64,000 bases of DNA, from positions 124,001-188,000 of the forward strand of contig NZ_KB851200.1 in the NCBI RefSeq assembly GCF_000368065.1. The letters are read 5' to 3'. Position 1 is the stretch's first letter. Every line of letters begins with the position of its first letter. This DNA comes from Acinetobacter seifertii. Lineage in GTDB: Bacteria; Pseudomonadota; Gammaproteobacteria; Pseudomonadales; Moraxellaceae. The notes under the pieces were generated by a model. The model had not been told where the DNA came from, ran no database searches, and saw only the letters and a list, made by a program, of their open reading frames with translations. Position numbers and translations under genes: made by a program. Shown here piece after piece: positions 8,507-18,268 of the stretch.

Positions 8507-9574
8507 ATGAAAATCGTCGCAGATGAAAACTTGGCATTTACCGATTACTTTTTTTCAGAATTTGGCGATATTCAACACCATGCAGGACGCACCTTAACGC
8601 ACGCAGATGTAAAAGATGTTGAAGCTTTATTGGTTCGCTCAGTCACCGCAGTGAACGAAAGTTTAATTCAAAACACAGCTTTAAAATATGTGGGTAGTGC
8701 CACAATCGGAACCGATCATTTAGATATTCAAGCCCTTGAAAAGCATGATATTACATGGGCCAATGCAGCAGGTTGTAATGCACAAGCGGTTGCTGAATAT
8801 GTGATTACTGCTTTACTGCATTTAGATGTGAACTTTTTAGAACAACAAGAAAAATTTACGCTAGGCATCGTTGGTCTTGGAAACGTGGGGAAACGTTTGG
8901 CCTATATGGCTCGGTTGCTTGGCTGGAACGTCATTGGTTTTGACCCCTATGTGCAGTTAGATTCAATTGAAAATGTAAGCTTTAAAACCCTATTGCAACA
9001 AGCCAATGCTATTTCAATTCATGTACCGCTCACCAAACACGGTGAGCATGCGACGTATCATTTGTTTGACGAAAATGCTTTTGCAGCGCTTCAACCTAAC
9101 ACAATTTTAATTAATAGCGCTCGTGGTCCAGTCGTGAAAGAAGCCGCTTTAATGCAAGACATTCAACGTACCCAGCGTAAAGTCGTGCTCGATGTATTTG
9201 AACATGAGCCAGTGATATCAGATGAGCTTTTAAATATGTTAGCGTTGGCAACACCGCATATTGCAGGTTATAGCCTCGAAGGTAAGGCTCGCGGTACACA
9301 AATGATTTATGAAGCGTTTTGCCAAAAATTTGGATATGACATCAATAAGCGTTTCGAGACTCAGTTGCCTGCATGTGAAGACTATTTTTCAGGACAAGAT
9401 TTAAAAGCAGTACTCAAGCAAAAACTATCTCAGATTTATGATATTGCTCAAGATGATGCCAACATCCGTGCCTGTGTTAAAGACGGTAAAGTAGAGCAAA
9501 AAGCATTTGATTTATTACGTAAGAATTATCCGCTGCGCCGTGAATGGGCAGCACACGGGGAACCACAGGCATGA
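8507..9574 (+). CDS. pdxB: Erythronate-4-phosphate dehydrogenase
   Basis: A 355-residue D-2-hydroxyacid dehydrogenase, the second step of DXP-dependent pyridoxal phosphate synthesis (4-phosphoerythronate to 2-oxo-3-hydroxy-4-phosphobutanoate). The start MKIVADENLAFTDYFFSEFG is the PdxB N-terminus, so ATG 8507 is preferred over longer in-frame extensions. It has the Rossmann GIVGLGNVGKR, the catalytic-region NSARGPVV, the PdxB signature HIAGYSLEGKARG, and the C-terminal PdxB dimerisation domain. SerC, the next enzyme in the pathway, is encoded at 36.9 kb. The stop overlaps epmA by ATGA. Confidence 0.95.
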   Translation: MKIVADENLAFTDYFFSEFGDIQHHAGRTLTHADVKDVEALLVRSVTAVNESLIQNTALKYVGSATIGTDHLDIQALEKHDITWANAAGCNAQAVAEYVITALLHLDVNFLEQQEKFTLGIVGLGNVGKRLAYMARLLGWNVIGFDPYVQLDSIENVSFKTLLQQANAISIHVPLTKHGEHATYHLFDENAFAALQPNTILINSARGPVVKEAALMQDIQRTQRKVVLDVFEHEPVISDELLNMLALATPHIAGYSLEGKARGTQMIYEAFCQKFGYDINKRFETQLPACEDYFSGQDLKAVLKQKLSQIYDIAQDDANIRACVKDGKVEQKAFDLLRKNYPLRREWAAHGEPQA

Positions 9575-10545
9575 GTTTAAGTTATCAACCTACTTGTTCA
9601 ATTGATGCTTTAAAGGCTCGTGCTAAGCTTTATACCCAAATTCGTCAGTTCTTTGCAGAACGTGATGTCATGGAAGTTGAAACACCAATCGTTTCACAAG
9701 CAGGCGTTACCGATGTGCATTTAGCTTCGGTTCAGACTTTGCGTCATATTCATGGCAAATTGCAGACTCAGTATTTACAAACCTCGCCAGAGTTTGCCAT
9801 GAAACGTTTGCTAGCAAGTGGTAGTGGGCCGATTTATCAAATCTGTAAGGTTTTCCGAGATGATGAACACGGGCGTAAACACAATAGTGAATTTACCATG
9901 CTTGAATGGTACCGTCCGGGTTTAGACTTAAAAGCATTAATGCATGAAACAGCCGATTTATTACAAACTTGTTTGCAGCATCGTTTTGGTGAAGTTCGTC
10001 CATTTATTTTAAGTTATAAGCATGCTTTTCAGGACCGTTTAGACATTAACCCTTTGCAGGCCACTTTGAAACAACTCAAAGATACAGCAAATCGTGTGGG
10101 GTTAAATCTCGATTTAGGTGACGACCGCTTAGCTTATATGGATTTGTTGTTTTCTCATTTTGTTGAGCCAAGTTTAGGTTTTGATGCACCTGTCTTTTTA
10201 ACTGACTTTCCACCAGAAATGGCGTCTTTGGCGAAAGTGAAAGTAGATGAAGATGGGGAAGAGGTCGCAGCGCGTTTTGAGGTCTATATCGAAGGTCTGG
10301 AACTTGCCAATGCCTACGATGAATTGCTCGATGCAGACGTGTTACGTTCACGCTTTGAAGCAGATAATGCAGAACGGGCTAAGCAAGGGCTTCATGTCAT
10401 GCCCTTAGATGAGCACTTATTGGCTGCGTTACCTCACATGCCTGAATGTTCAGGAATTGCTTTAGGCATAGACCGTTTACTCATGGTTGCAACCGATCAA
10501 CTTAAAATTGAAAAAGTCATCGCATTTCCAGCCGAAATTGCCTGA
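9571..10545 (+). CDS. epmA: Elongation factor P--(R)-beta-lysine ligase EpmA
   Basis: A 324-residue class II lysyl-tRNA-synthetase-like enzyme without the anticodon-binding domain (GenX/PoxA/YjeA), which attaches beta-lysine to elongation factor P. Motif 2 is FRDDEHGRKHNSEFTMLEWYR and motif 3 is SGIALGIDRLLM. The chosen ATG 9571 overlaps the pdxB stop (ATGA), giving translational coupling and a length like the E. coli enzyme (325 aa). A longer in-frame start inside pdxB adds a non-homologous tail. EpmB and EF-P genes are not in the window. Confidence 0.95.
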   Translation: MSLSYQPTCSIDALKARAKLYTQIRQFFAERDVMEVETPIVSQAGVTDVHLASVQTLRHIHGKLQTQYLQTSPEFAMKRLLASGSGPIYQICKVFRDDEHGRKHNSEFTMLEWYRPGLDLKALMHETADLLQTCLQHRFGEVRPFILSYKHAFQDRLDINPLQATLKQLKDTANRVGLNLDLGDDRLAYMDLLFSHFVEPSLGFDAPVFLTDFPPEMASLAKVKVDEDGEEVAARFEVYIEGLELANAYDELLDADVLRSRFEADNAERAKQGLHVMPLDEHLLAALPHMPECSGIALGIDRLLMVATDQLKIEKVIAFPAEIA

Positions 10546-10557
10546 GGGCGAGCAAAT

Positions 10558-10584
10558 AAAAAAGCCACATATTGTGGCTTTTTT
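10558..10584. terminator. Bidirectional terminator between epmA and the Tim44-domain gene
   Basis: A 12-bp stem AAAAAAGCCACA / TGTGGCTTTTTT with a 3-nt loop gives a U-tract in both directions. It lies between convergent genes and probably serves both. Confidence 0.85.
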
Positions 10585-10602
10585 ATTTAGAGCTTAGTTA
10601 AA

Positions 10603-11583
10603 TTAAGCTTGTTGAATACCTGCAACAACCCAGTCTTGCTGAGAGCCAACAGGTTTTACAAAGTGCCAGATTTCAGTAAATGGCTGTGGCAAGCTATTTA
10701 AATCTTCACTTACTGTACCTGTGAAGCGTACGCTCACAATGTATTGACCATTTTCAGTCGCACTGTCTACAACCATTGCATTTAAGTTACTAAATTCAGC
10801 AACGTCCTGATCTTGATTCTCCATGATGTCGTTATACATAGAGTTATAAAGCTCAGGTGTTAAGTAGCGACGAATTTCTTCAACGTTACTTGCACTGTTA
10901 ATTGACTGAATGTGGTTAAAACGCTGACGAGCAACACGTAAGAAAGAAGCAGGCTCGCTACCATCTGGTAACTGGTTGCCGTTACTTGTTGTTGCACCAC
11001 CAAACGGAGCCTGAGTTGCAGCTGTACCGCCAGCAACCGACTGACCAAAAATATTGGTGTTGTCATTTGAGTTAGTTGGCGTAGCCGAACGTCCAAAAGT
11101 GTTTTGACCGTTGCTGTTTGGAGCATAAGGATTATTCGCTGCTAATTTTTTTTTCCCGCCAAATTTGCGAAATACAAAAAAGGCAACAGCAGCAGCAAGT
11201 AATACCCATAACCAACCTGGGATACCACCTTTCTTCTCTTGTTGTTGAGCAGCTTGTTGCTGATTGTCTGGCTGGGTTACACGTTGTTCAGTTGATGTTG
11301 GTTTATCATCAGCTAAAGCATTTGCTGCAACAGCACCTACGGCAGCACCAGCTACACCAGCCGCAACCATTGAACCCACACCCGGACCAGATCTTTGAGG
11401 TGCTGTAGCAGGTTGTTGAACTGGAGCCACTTGACGAGGTTGTTGATATGACTGGCTTGAAGTGGTAGAGCGTGCCATGCCGTGGCTTTTACCACCACCT
11501 GCACGTTTTGCTTCAGCAAGCGGAGAAATTGCCAAAGCAGCCATTAAAATACCCGTTATCAAGCCGCGCTGGTGTACTTCCAT
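10603..11583 (-). CDS. Tim44-domain membrane protein
   Basis: A 326-residue exported or membrane protein. A signal-like N-terminus ends near SPLAEA, followed by a low-complexity Gln/Ala/Pro linker, a transmembrane segment (GWLWVLLAAAVAFFVFRKFG, near residues 123-142) and a second Asn/Gly/Thr-rich linker. The C-terminal 110 residues (FLRVARQRFNHIQS ... FTEIWHFVKP) form a Tim44/MRPL45-like fold. In mitochondria this fold binds membranes and import partners; the bacterial role is unknown. It lies 82 bp downstream of radA on the same strand. Confidence 0.8.
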   Translation of the reverse strand: MEVHQRGLITGILMAALAISPLAEAKRAGGGKSHGMARSTTSSQSYQQPRQVAPVQQPATAPQRSGPGVGSMVAAGVAGAAVGAVAANALADDKPTSTEQRVTQPDNQQQAAQQQEKKGGIPGWLWVLLAAAVAFFVFRKFGGKKKLAANNPYAPNSNGQNTFGRSATPTNSNDNTNIFGQSVAGGTAATQAPFGGATTSNGNQLPDGSEPASFLRVARQRFNHIQSINSASNVEEIRRYLTPELYNSMYNDIMENQDQDVAEFSNLNAMVVDSATENGQYIVSVRFTGTVSEDLNSLPQPFTEIWHFVKPVGSQQDWVVAGIQQA

Positions 11584-11665
11584 AGGAAATTCCTGTTTAA
11601 AATTAATTTGTAATTGTATTTATGCAGCCATTTACACTAAATTTCAACTATAAAAATATGTTTTT

Positions 11666-13054
11666 TTATGTCAATTCATCACTGAGTTGCATTGCTTCAG
11701 TGAGGGCTTCATGTAAGCGTGCCACAGCAATCACTTGAACGCCCGGAATCTCTTTTTGTGGTGCGTTGCCTCTAGGTAAAATGACATATTTAAAGCCATG
11801 TTTTGCTGCTTCTTTCAAGCGCTCTTGTCCATTTGGTACTGGGCGAATTTCACCTGAAAGTCCAACTTCACCAAAAACTGCAAGTTGCTGTGGTAATGCT
11901 TTGGTACGTAAACTCGAAGCACAGGCAAGTAAAACAGCTAAGTCAGAACCTGTTTCAGTAATTTTTAAACCACCGACAATATTGACATAGACATCTTGTC
12001 CTGTGGTTTGCACACCACCATGACGGTGCATGACAGCAAGTAACATGTTTAAGCGGTTTTGTTCAAGACCAAGAGCGACACGTCGTGGTTGTCCTTGCGC
12101 ATCATCGACTAAAGCTTGAACTTCAACCAAAAGGGGGCGAGTACCTTCACGGCTAATCATAACAATTGAACCGGGAATGGCTTCATCATAACGACTTAAG
12201 AAAATAGCAGAAGGGTTGGCTACTTCGCGTAAGCCTTTATCGGTCATGCCAAATACGCCAAGCTCATTCACTGCACCAAAACGGTTTTTAACAGCACGAA
12301 TCATACGATAACGTGAGTCTGACTGACCTTCAAAATAAAGTACGCAGTCCACCATATGTTCTAAAACACGTGGACCTGCGAGCGCACCTTCTTTGGTCAC
12401 GTGACCAACAATAAAGAGTGCCGTGCCACTATTTTTTGCATAACGGGTCAATAAAGCAGCAGATTCACGAATTTGTGAGACACCCCCTGGTGCAGATTGG
12501 AGCGTTTCTGTGTAAAGCGTTTGAATTGAATCTAAAATTGCAACAACAGGTTTTTCTTGCTCTAAAACTTCACAAATGCGTTCAACACAGGTTTCAGCCA
12601 TGACTTTTAATTGGTCAGTAGGCAAGTCAAGACGCTGAGCACGTAAGGCCACCTGAGACAATGACTCTTCACCCGTAATATAAAGTGCAGAGCTTTTTGC
12701 ACTTGCCATATGGGTTGCGGTTTGCAAAAGAATAGTCGATTTACCAATACCAGGGTCACCACCAATCAGTACCACTGAGCCTGTGACCAAACCACCACCA
12801 AGTACACGGTCAAACTCGCTAATACCTGTAGGTAAGCGGGTTTCATGAGAAACCGAAACTTTATTTAGTGTTGTGATATTGGCAACTTGGCCTGCATAAC
12901 CCCCAATTTTAGGACGCGCGCGATGGGCTGTAGTTGGCTCGAGTTTGACTTCAGTCAGAGAATTCCATTCACCACATTCTGAGCACTGACCAGCCCATTT
13001 AAGATGATCGGCACCACATTGCTCGCAACGGTAAACAGTTTTGGCTTTACTCAT
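11666..13054 (-). CDS. radA: DNA repair protein RadA (Sms)
   Basis: A 462-residue RecA-like branch-migration ATPase and helicase acting in recombination and repair. The N-terminal C4 zinc finger is C10/C13/C24/C27; Walker A GDPGIGKST is at 99-107; the RadA-specific KNRFG motif is present (VKNRFGAVNELGVF), and the C-terminal Lon-like domain contains GLSGEIRPVPNGQERLKEAAKHGF. Length matches E. coli RadA (460 aa). Apparently monocistronic or followed by the Tim44-domain gene. Confidence 0.97.
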   Translation of the reverse strand: MSKAKTVYRCEQCGADHLKWAGQCSECGEWNSLTEVKLEPTTAHRARPKIGGYAGQVANITTLNKVSVSHETRLPTGISEFDRVLGGGLVTGSVVLIGGDPGIGKSTILLQTATHMASAKSSALYITGEESLSQVALRAQRLDLPTDQLKVMAETCVERICEVLEQEKPVVAILDSIQTLYTETLQSAPGGVSQIRESAALLTRYAKNSGTALFIVGHVTKEGALAGPRVLEHMVDCVLYFEGQSDSRYRMIRAVKNRFGAVNELGVFGMTDKGLREVANPSAIFLSRYDEAIPGSIVMISREGTRPLLVEVQALVDDAQGQPRRVALGLEQNRLNMLLAVMHRHGGVQTTGQDVYVNIVGGLKITETGSDLAVLLACASSLRTKALPQQLAVFGEVGLSGEIRPVPNGQERLKEAAKHGFKYVILPRGNAPQKEIPGVQVIAVARLHEALTEAMQLSDELT

Positions 13055-13393
13055 AAAAAATTGAAATTTTGCTCGATATTATATAAATATAGTTCTTAGG
13101 AGGTTTTTCATTCTTTTTCCAAAAATTTTCATAAAAGATAATATGGAATTTGAAGAGATCTTCTAAGGAACTAATAAGGGAAAGACACCAAAAATAACAC
13201 GATATAAGATTTTTACAAGTCAGATAGAGTTTGTTTTCAGTGGATATAAAAAATCTAAGCTATCCCCAAGGAAGGTGTTTTTACTGAGGTATATATCTCA
13301 CTGTTTATTATAAGTATGGCATGGATATTGCTGAAGTGAAAATGAACAAAATAATATGAGTATTGTATTTTAAAAATACAAAGGTTGATATCT
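13055..13393 (+). promoter_or_regulatory. 339-bp divergent region between radA and the AGCS transporter
   Basis: AT-rich, with no convincing ORF. The notable element is a perfect inverted repeat of 8-bp arms around one central base (13364-13380, TGTATTTT/AAAATACA) immediately before the AAAGG ribosome-binding site of the transporter. It could be an operator, or a stem that restrains translation. Confidence 0.35.
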
Positions 13394-14917
13394 ATGAGTG
13401 CAGCAGAAATTGTTGATTGGATTAATGGCATTATTTGGAGTAAGGCACTTATTTACCTGTGCTTAGGCGCGGGTTTATTTTTTTCTATTTTGACAAGATT
13501 TGTTCAAGTGCGTCAAATGAAGGAAATGGCTAGACTATTAATAAAAGGGACTTCTTCTGAACAAGGGATTTCATCTTTTCAGGCTTTAGCCGTTTCATTA
13601 TCTGGTCGCGTGGGTGTGGGTAATATTGCAGGTGTTGCGGCAGCAATTGGCTTTGGTGGGCCTGGTGCTGTCTTTTGGATGTGGTTAGTTGCATTTTTAG
13701 GAGCAAGTACGGCATACGTAGAATCGACTTTAGGTCAAATCTATAAAGTTGAGTATCAGGGACAATATCGTGGTGGCCCAGCATTTTATTTTGATAGAGG
13801 TTTAGGTCAGCGTTGGTTAGGAATTGTATTTGCTATTGCAGCTATTGTTTCTTGTGGTTTGTTCTTACCGGGTATTCAGGCAAATGCTGTAGGTAAGGCG
13901 TTTACTCAGATTACTGGTGAAGGAACAATTATATTTGGTGATATTGGTTTATTTAAACTTGTTGCACTTGTCGTAATTGTTGGTTTACTTGCCATCATTA
14001 TTTTTGGTGGTATTAAACGAATTGCGCGGTTTGCTGAATTTGTTGTTCCATTTATGGCAGCTGGTTATATTTTAATGGCTGTTGTAATTGTTATTGCAAA
14101 TATTCACGAACTACCAGCAGTAATCAAATTAATTTTTAATGATGCTTTTTCTCCTATGGCAGGTCTTGGTGCTGCGATCGGCTGGGGAGTAAAACGTGGT
14201 GTTTATTCAAATGAAGCTGGGCAAGGAACTGGTCCACACGCCGCCGCTGCTGCCGAAGTTCAGCACCCGGCTCAACAAGGTTTTGTTCAGGCATTTTCTA
14301 TTTACGTCGATACTTTATTTGTATGCTCAGCTACTGCCTTTATGATTTTAATTACTGGCAAATATAATGTGCAAGGAACATTAGAGGCGGGTCAGTTCAT
14401 TTTGCAAAATGTTGAAGCTACTGTGGAATTAGGTTCTCCTGCATTTACACAGATGGCAGTAAGCACAATGTTTGGTAATTTTGGTCAGATTTTTGTGGCT
14501 TTAGCTGTCTTCTTCTTTGCATTCACTACTATAGTTGCTTACTACTACATTGCTGAGACTAATATTACTTATCTAAGTTATATTACAAAATCTCCATCTT
14601 TATTATTTGTGACGAAGTGCTTCATTATTCTATCTGTATCTTATGGAGTTTTAAGCGCGACAGGCTATATATGGGGAATAGGTGATATTGGTGTAGGCTT
14701 AATGGCATGGATTAATATTGTCGGGATTATTGTGACTTATTTTGTATGGAAGCCAACAATTAAAGCACTAAAAGATTATGAAACGCAGCAAAAAGCTGGA
14801 GTAAAAGAATACACTTTTGATCCTATTAAATTAGGAATTAAAAATGCAACATTCTGGGAGGAACGCTTGAAGAAAAAACAAGAAACAGATACACAGTTGA
14901 AAAAAACAGGTAGTTAA
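13394..14917 (+). CDS. AGCS-family alanine/glycine:sodium symporter
   Basis: A 507-residue inner-membrane transporter of the alanine-or-glycine:cation symporter family (AlsT/DagA type). Family motifs are ALAVSLSGRVGVGNIAGVAAAIGFGGPGAVFWMW near residues 65-100 and GVKRGVYSNEAGQGTGPHAAAAAEVQHPAQQGF in the middle; about 10-11 transmembrane helices are visible. ATG 13394 is chosen because AAAGG (13380-13384) is 9 nt upstream; a TTG at 13385 is in frame but overlaps the spacer. A strong terminator follows, so it is monocistronic. Confidence 0.93.
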   Translation: MSAAEIVDWINGIIWSKALIYLCLGAGLFFSILTRFVQVRQMKEMARLLIKGTSSEQGISSFQALAVSLSGRVGVGNIAGVAAAIGFGGPGAVFWMWLVAFLGASTAYVESTLGQIYKVEYQGQYRGGPAFYFDRGLGQRWLGIVFAIAAIVSCGLFLPGIQANAVGKAFTQITGEGTIIFGDIGLFKLVALVVIVGLLAIIIFGGIKRIARFAEFVVPFMAAGYILMAVVIVIANIHELPAVIKLIFNDAFSPMAGLGAAIGWGVKRGVYSNEAGQGTGPHAAAAAEVQHPAQQGFVQAFSIYVDTLFVCSATAFMILITGKYNVQGTLEAGQFILQNVEATVELGSPAFTQMAVSTMFGNFGQIFVALAVFFFAFTTIVAYYYIAETNITYLSYITKSPSLLFVTKCFIILSVSYGVLSATGYIWGIGDIGVGLMAWINIVGIIVTYFVWKPTIKALKDYETQQKAGVKEYTFDPIKLGIKNATFWEERLKKKQETDTQLKKTGS

Positions 14918-14940
14918 ATTTTAGAGATAACATAACTCAC

Positions 14941-14970
14941 AAAAGGTGGTCATATTGACCACCTTTTTTT
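14941..14970 (+). terminator. Intrinsic terminator after the AGCS transporter
   Basis: A 12-bp stem AAAAGGTGGTCA / TGACCACCTTTT with a 3-nt loop and a run of seven T. Confidence 0.9.
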
Positions 14971-15218
14971 ATATGAGATTGATCATTAAATGAGAAACTG
15001 CATGTTCCAAAGATGTGCGTTGTATTGCTTGATTCTTGTGCGTATTATCAGATTTAATGGTATGTATCTTTAAATTATCAGCCATACAGACAAAATTGGT
15101 TAGCTGAAAAGTTGTCAAAAAATATACATTTAAAAGATACCTGCAAATGGTGCGATATCGTCTTTTTGATTTGGATTTAGCTAACGGACTAAAAAAATTA
15201 CTGGAGTGTATTCATAAA
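14971..15218 (+). promoter_or_regulatory. Leader region of the cycA-like gene
   Basis: No gene seen. GTATCTTTAAAT (about 15064-15075) and ATTTAAAAGATAC (about 15127-15139) are inverted near-copies about 50 nt apart, which could form a long-range stem. No known riboswitch was recognised. Confidence 0.2.
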
Positions 15219-16625
15219 ATGTCGAATCAAAATCTGAGTGAGCCTCATGAACAAGGTGAACTCCATCGAAGCCTCTCTAATCGGCATTTACAGCTGATCG
15301 CGATTGGCGGTGCAATTGGCACTGGATTATTTATGGGATCAGGCAAAACAATTAGTCTTGCTGGTCCATCGATCTTATTCATTTATTTGATTATTGGCGT
15401 GATGGTGTTTTTTGTCATGCGCGCGCTTGGTGAATTACTTCTTTCAAATCTTGCCTATAAATCATTTATTGACTTCACCACTGATTTAATCGGTCCATGG
15501 GCGGGTTACTTTGTGGGATGGACATACTGGTTATGTTGGATCACGATTGGTATCGCTGACCTTTCTGCAATTATCTACTACTTACAATTCTTCAATAATG
15601 GTCTACCTTTCTCGCCTGTCGAAGGGGCAATGATTAGTGTTGCCGCTATTGTATTTATTATGGGTTTAAACCTACTGACAGTACGTTTATTTGGTGAGTT
15701 AGAGTTCTGGTTTGCACTCATTAAGATTTTAGCAATTATCATTTTAATTGCTGTAGGTCTATGGATGATCTTTACTGGCTTTACGTCTAGTACGGGTGAG
15801 GTTGCTTCATTTACTCATTTGTGGGCGAATGGTGGTTTCTTCCCAACAGGTGTACATGGCTTCTTGGCTGGTTTCCAGATTGCAATCTTTGCTTTCGTTG
15901 GTGTCGAACTTGTGGGAACAACGGCTGCGGAAACAAAAGATCCAGCACGTAACTTGCCAAAAGCAATTAACTCCATTCCAATTCGTATCATTATTTTCTA
16001 TGTGTTGGCATTGCTTATTGTGATGTCTGTAACGCCGTGGAATAGAATTGATCCAGCGATTAGCCCGTTTGTAAACTTGTTTAGCCAAGCAGGTGTTGCA
16101 GCAGCAGCAATCTTGATGAACTTGGTGGTACTGTCATCAGTGATGTCATCAATGAACAGTGGCGTGTTTTCAACAAGTCGTATGTTATTTGGTCTATCGC
16201 GTGAAGATCAGGGACCAAAAGCTTTTGGTAAACTTAACAAACGTGCAGTACCTGCAAATGCATTGTATTTCTCTGCTGCGTGTTTATTGTTAGGTGCAGC
16301 ATTACAGTATTTTGTACCTAATACAGTAGAAGCATTTACGCTAGCAACGACGCTTTCAACCATTCTGTTCATTTGCGTGTGGTTACTTATTATCTGGAGT
16401 TATATCCGTTACTACACGACGCGTCCTGAACTGCATGCCAAATCAACATTTAAATTGCCGGGTGGTTTATTTACCTGTTGGATCACGATTATTTTCTTTG
16501 TGGGCATGATTTACGTGTTGTCTTTAGAGCCAGACACGTTTAAAGCGCTTAAAGTCAGCCCAATTTGGTTTGTTATCTTGATCATTGGTTATTTCTTCTT
16601 TTATAAACCACGTCATAAAAAGTAA
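15219..16625 (+). CDS. cycA: CycA-like D-serine/D-alanine/glycine permease
   Basis: A 468-residue amino-acid permease of the APC superfamily (AAT family), predicted to import small neutral amino acids with protons. It follows E. coli CycA closely along its length: HLQLIAIGGAIGTGLFMGSG, GELLLSNLAYKSF, FVGVELVGTTAAETKDPARNLPKAINSIP, NSGVFSTSRMLFGLS. Twelve membrane segments are expected. ATG 15219 has GGAG at 15203-15206 (rather far, 12 nt); an upstream in-frame ATG at 15147 would add 24 residues absent from homologues. A strong terminator follows. Exact substrate range is inferred from similarity. Confidence 0.88.
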   Translation: MSNQNLSEPHEQGELHRSLSNRHLQLIAIGGAIGTGLFMGSGKTISLAGPSILFIYLIIGVMVFFVMRALGELLLSNLAYKSFIDFTTDLIGPWAGYFVGWTYWLCWITIGIADLSAIIYYLQFFNNGLPFSPVEGAMISVAAIVFIMGLNLLTVRLFGELEFWFALIKILAIIILIAVGLWMIFTGFTSSTGEVASFTHLWANGGFFPTGVHGFLAGFQIAIFAFVGVELVGTTAAETKDPARNLPKAINSIPIRIIIFYVLALLIVMSVTPWNRIDPAISPFVNLFSQAGVAAAAILMNLVVLSSVMSSMNSGVFSTSRMLFGLSREDQGPKAFGKLNKRAVPANALYFSAACLLLGAALQYFVPNTVEAFTLATTLSTILFICVWLLIIWSYIRYYTTRPELHAKSTFKLPGGLFTCWITIIFFVGMIYVLSLEPDTFKALKVSPIWFVILIIGYFFFYKPRHKK

Positions 16626-16648
16626 TGAAATTGATTTGCTTATGACTA

Positions 16649-16676
16649 AACGCTGGCTGAAAAGCTGGCGTTTTTT
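16649..16676 (+). terminator. Intrinsic terminator after cycA
   Basis: A 10-bp RNA stem (two G-U pairs) closed by a GAAA tetraloop (16649-16658 with 16663-16672), then a T-run to 16676. Confidence 0.85.
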
Positions 16677-16765
16677 ATGCATATTGTTTTTCTCTTTAAG
16701 TTTACTCTTTAGCCGCTTGCATGATCACGGTATACTGCATCGAATTGTTTAAATCAGGTGCTCAG

Positions 16766-16990
16766 ATGCTTCGTGTCATTTGCCTCATCAGTTTATTGAG
16801 CAGCAGTATTTTGCTTACAGCTTGCGGTCAGTCAGGAGCATTGCAGCTACCTTCTGATCCAAATTATGACAACCGTGCAAAATACTTGCTTTATCGTAAT
16901 AAAGAATCAAAACCAGCTGTGCAAAAGGATGAAAAGTCTGAACAGCCAGTCGAGTCATCATCAGCCCAAAACCAAACTACATCACCTTAA
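16766..16990 (+). CDS. lptM: LptM-type small lipoprotein (LPS translocon maturation)
   Basis: A 74-residue lipoprotein. A short signal peptide ends in the lipobox LTAC, so the mature protein begins at the cysteine of CGQSGALQLP, the conserved motif of the YifL/LptM family, which assists LptD-LptE assembly in E. coli. The rest is hydrophilic and low-complexity. ATG 16766 is chosen over 16721 because AGGTG lies 5 nt upstream and the signal peptide then begins properly. It precedes lysA-dapF; in E. coli yifL also precedes dapF, which supports the call. Confidence 0.85.
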   Translation: MLRVICLISLLSSSILLTACGQSGALQLPSDPNYDNRAKYLLYRNKESKPAVQKDEKSEQPVESSSAQNQTTSP

Positions 16991-17012
16991 GCTTTGAAAT
17001 AAGGACACATTC

Positions 17013-18263
17013 ATGAGTTTCACTCGCATTAATGGAGTATTGCATGCAGAGCAATGTTCTATGGAGCAGCTTGCGCAGCAATTTGGCACCCCTTTGTATG
17101 TTTATTCAAAAGCGGCTTTTGAAAAACATTACTTGGATATGGACCGTGCTTTTGACTTTATTGATCATCAAATCTGTTTCGCGGTGAAATCTAACTCAAA
17201 TTTAGCGGTTCTTAGTGTCTTGGCAAAACTTGGTGCGGGTTTTGATATTGTATCTGGTGGTGAGCTGGCACGCGTTTTAAAAGCGGGTGGGGATGCATCT
17301 AAAGTTGTTTTTTCAGGTTTAGGTAAAACCGAAGCAGATATTGAAACATCACTCAATGTAGGTATTGCTTGCTTTAACGTAGAGTCTTATGCCGAATTAG
17401 ACCGCCTTCAAAAAGTGGCAGCTCGTTTAGGCAAGAAAGCGCCGATTTCTTTACGTGTAAATCCAGACGTTGATGCAAAAACGCATCCTTATATTTCAAC
17501 TGGTTTAAAAGAAAATAAATTTGGTATTCCAAGTGATACCGTTTATGAAACTTATCAATATGCAGCTTCTTTACCTAATCTTGAAATTGTAGGTATTGAT
17601 TGTCACATTGGTTCACAGCTCACTGAAACTAAACCGTTTGTTGATGCTTTAGACCGTGTCATGCTAATGATTGATGAGTTGAAAAAACTTGGTATCAATC
17701 TTAAACATATCGATATCGGTGGTGGTTTAGGGGTTTGTTATAAAGATGAAACACCGCCAAGTGTTGAAGAATATGCAAACTCTATGAAACCAGCTTTAGA
17801 AAAGTTAGGTCTTAAGGTTTATATGGAGCCGGGCCGTAGCATTAGTGCAAATGCGGGTGTACTTTTAACTAAAGTTGATTTGCTTAAACCAACTACACAT
17901 CGCAACTTTGCCATTATTGATGCAGCAATGAATGATTTGATTCGTCCTGCTTTATATGAAGCTTGGATGGATATTCAGCCTGTTGTACCACGTACCGATA
18001 CTGAAGAAAAAGTATGGGATCTCGTTGGTGCGATTTGTGAGACAGGTGACTTTATTGGTAAAGACCGCTCACTCGCATTACAAGAAAATGACTTGTTGGC
18101 TGTACTCGGTGCAGGGGCTTATGGCTTTGTCATGAGTTCAAATTACAACACGCGTGGCCGTGCTGCAGAAGTCATGGTATCAGGTGAAAAGAGCTATTTA
18201 ATTCGTGAACGTGAAACGGTTGAGTCGCTTTGGGAAAAAGAACGTTTATTGCCTGAGGAGTAA
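17013..18263 (+). CDS. lysA: Diaminopimelate decarboxylase
   Basis: A 416-residue PLP enzyme of fold type III, the last step of lysine synthesis (meso-diaminopimelate to L-lysine and CO2). The PLP lysine is K59 in [14 protein letters not shown], the glycine loop [16 protein letters not shown] and [11 protein letters not shown] are the family motifs. Length is normal. The ATG has AAGGA upstream. It is 22 bp after lptM and 5 bp before dapF, so all three are probably one operon. Confidence 0.97.
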   Translation: MSFTRINGVLHAEQCSMEQLAQQFGTPLYVYSKAAFEKHYLDMDRAFDFIDHQICFAVKSNSNLAVLSVLAKLGAGFDIVSGGELARVLKAGGDASKVVFSGLGKTEADIETSLNVGIACFNVESYAELDRLQKVAARLGKKAPISLRVNPDVDAKTHPYISTGLKENKFGIPSDTVYETYQYAASLPNLEIVGIDCHIGSQLTETKPFVDALDRVMLMIDELKKLGINLKHIDIGGGLGVCYKDETPPSVEEYANSMKPALEKLGLKVYMEPGRSISANAGVLLTKVDLLKPTTHRNFAIIDAAMNDLIRPALYEAWMDIQPVVPRTDTEEKVWDLVGAICETGDFIGKDRSLALQENDLLAVLGAGAYGFVMSSNYNTRGRAAEVMVSGEKSYLIRERETVESLWEKERLLPEE

Positions 18264-18268
18264 ATGAG

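Noticed and set aside
10860..11653. Open frames overlapping the Tim44-domain gene
   Set aside because: Their products are Leu/Gln/Val-rich low-complexity shadows of the linker-rich gene on the minus strand.
14971..15218. Glycine riboswitch before the cycA-like gene
   Set aside because: No recognisable riboswitch core; only one imperfect long-range inverted repeat.
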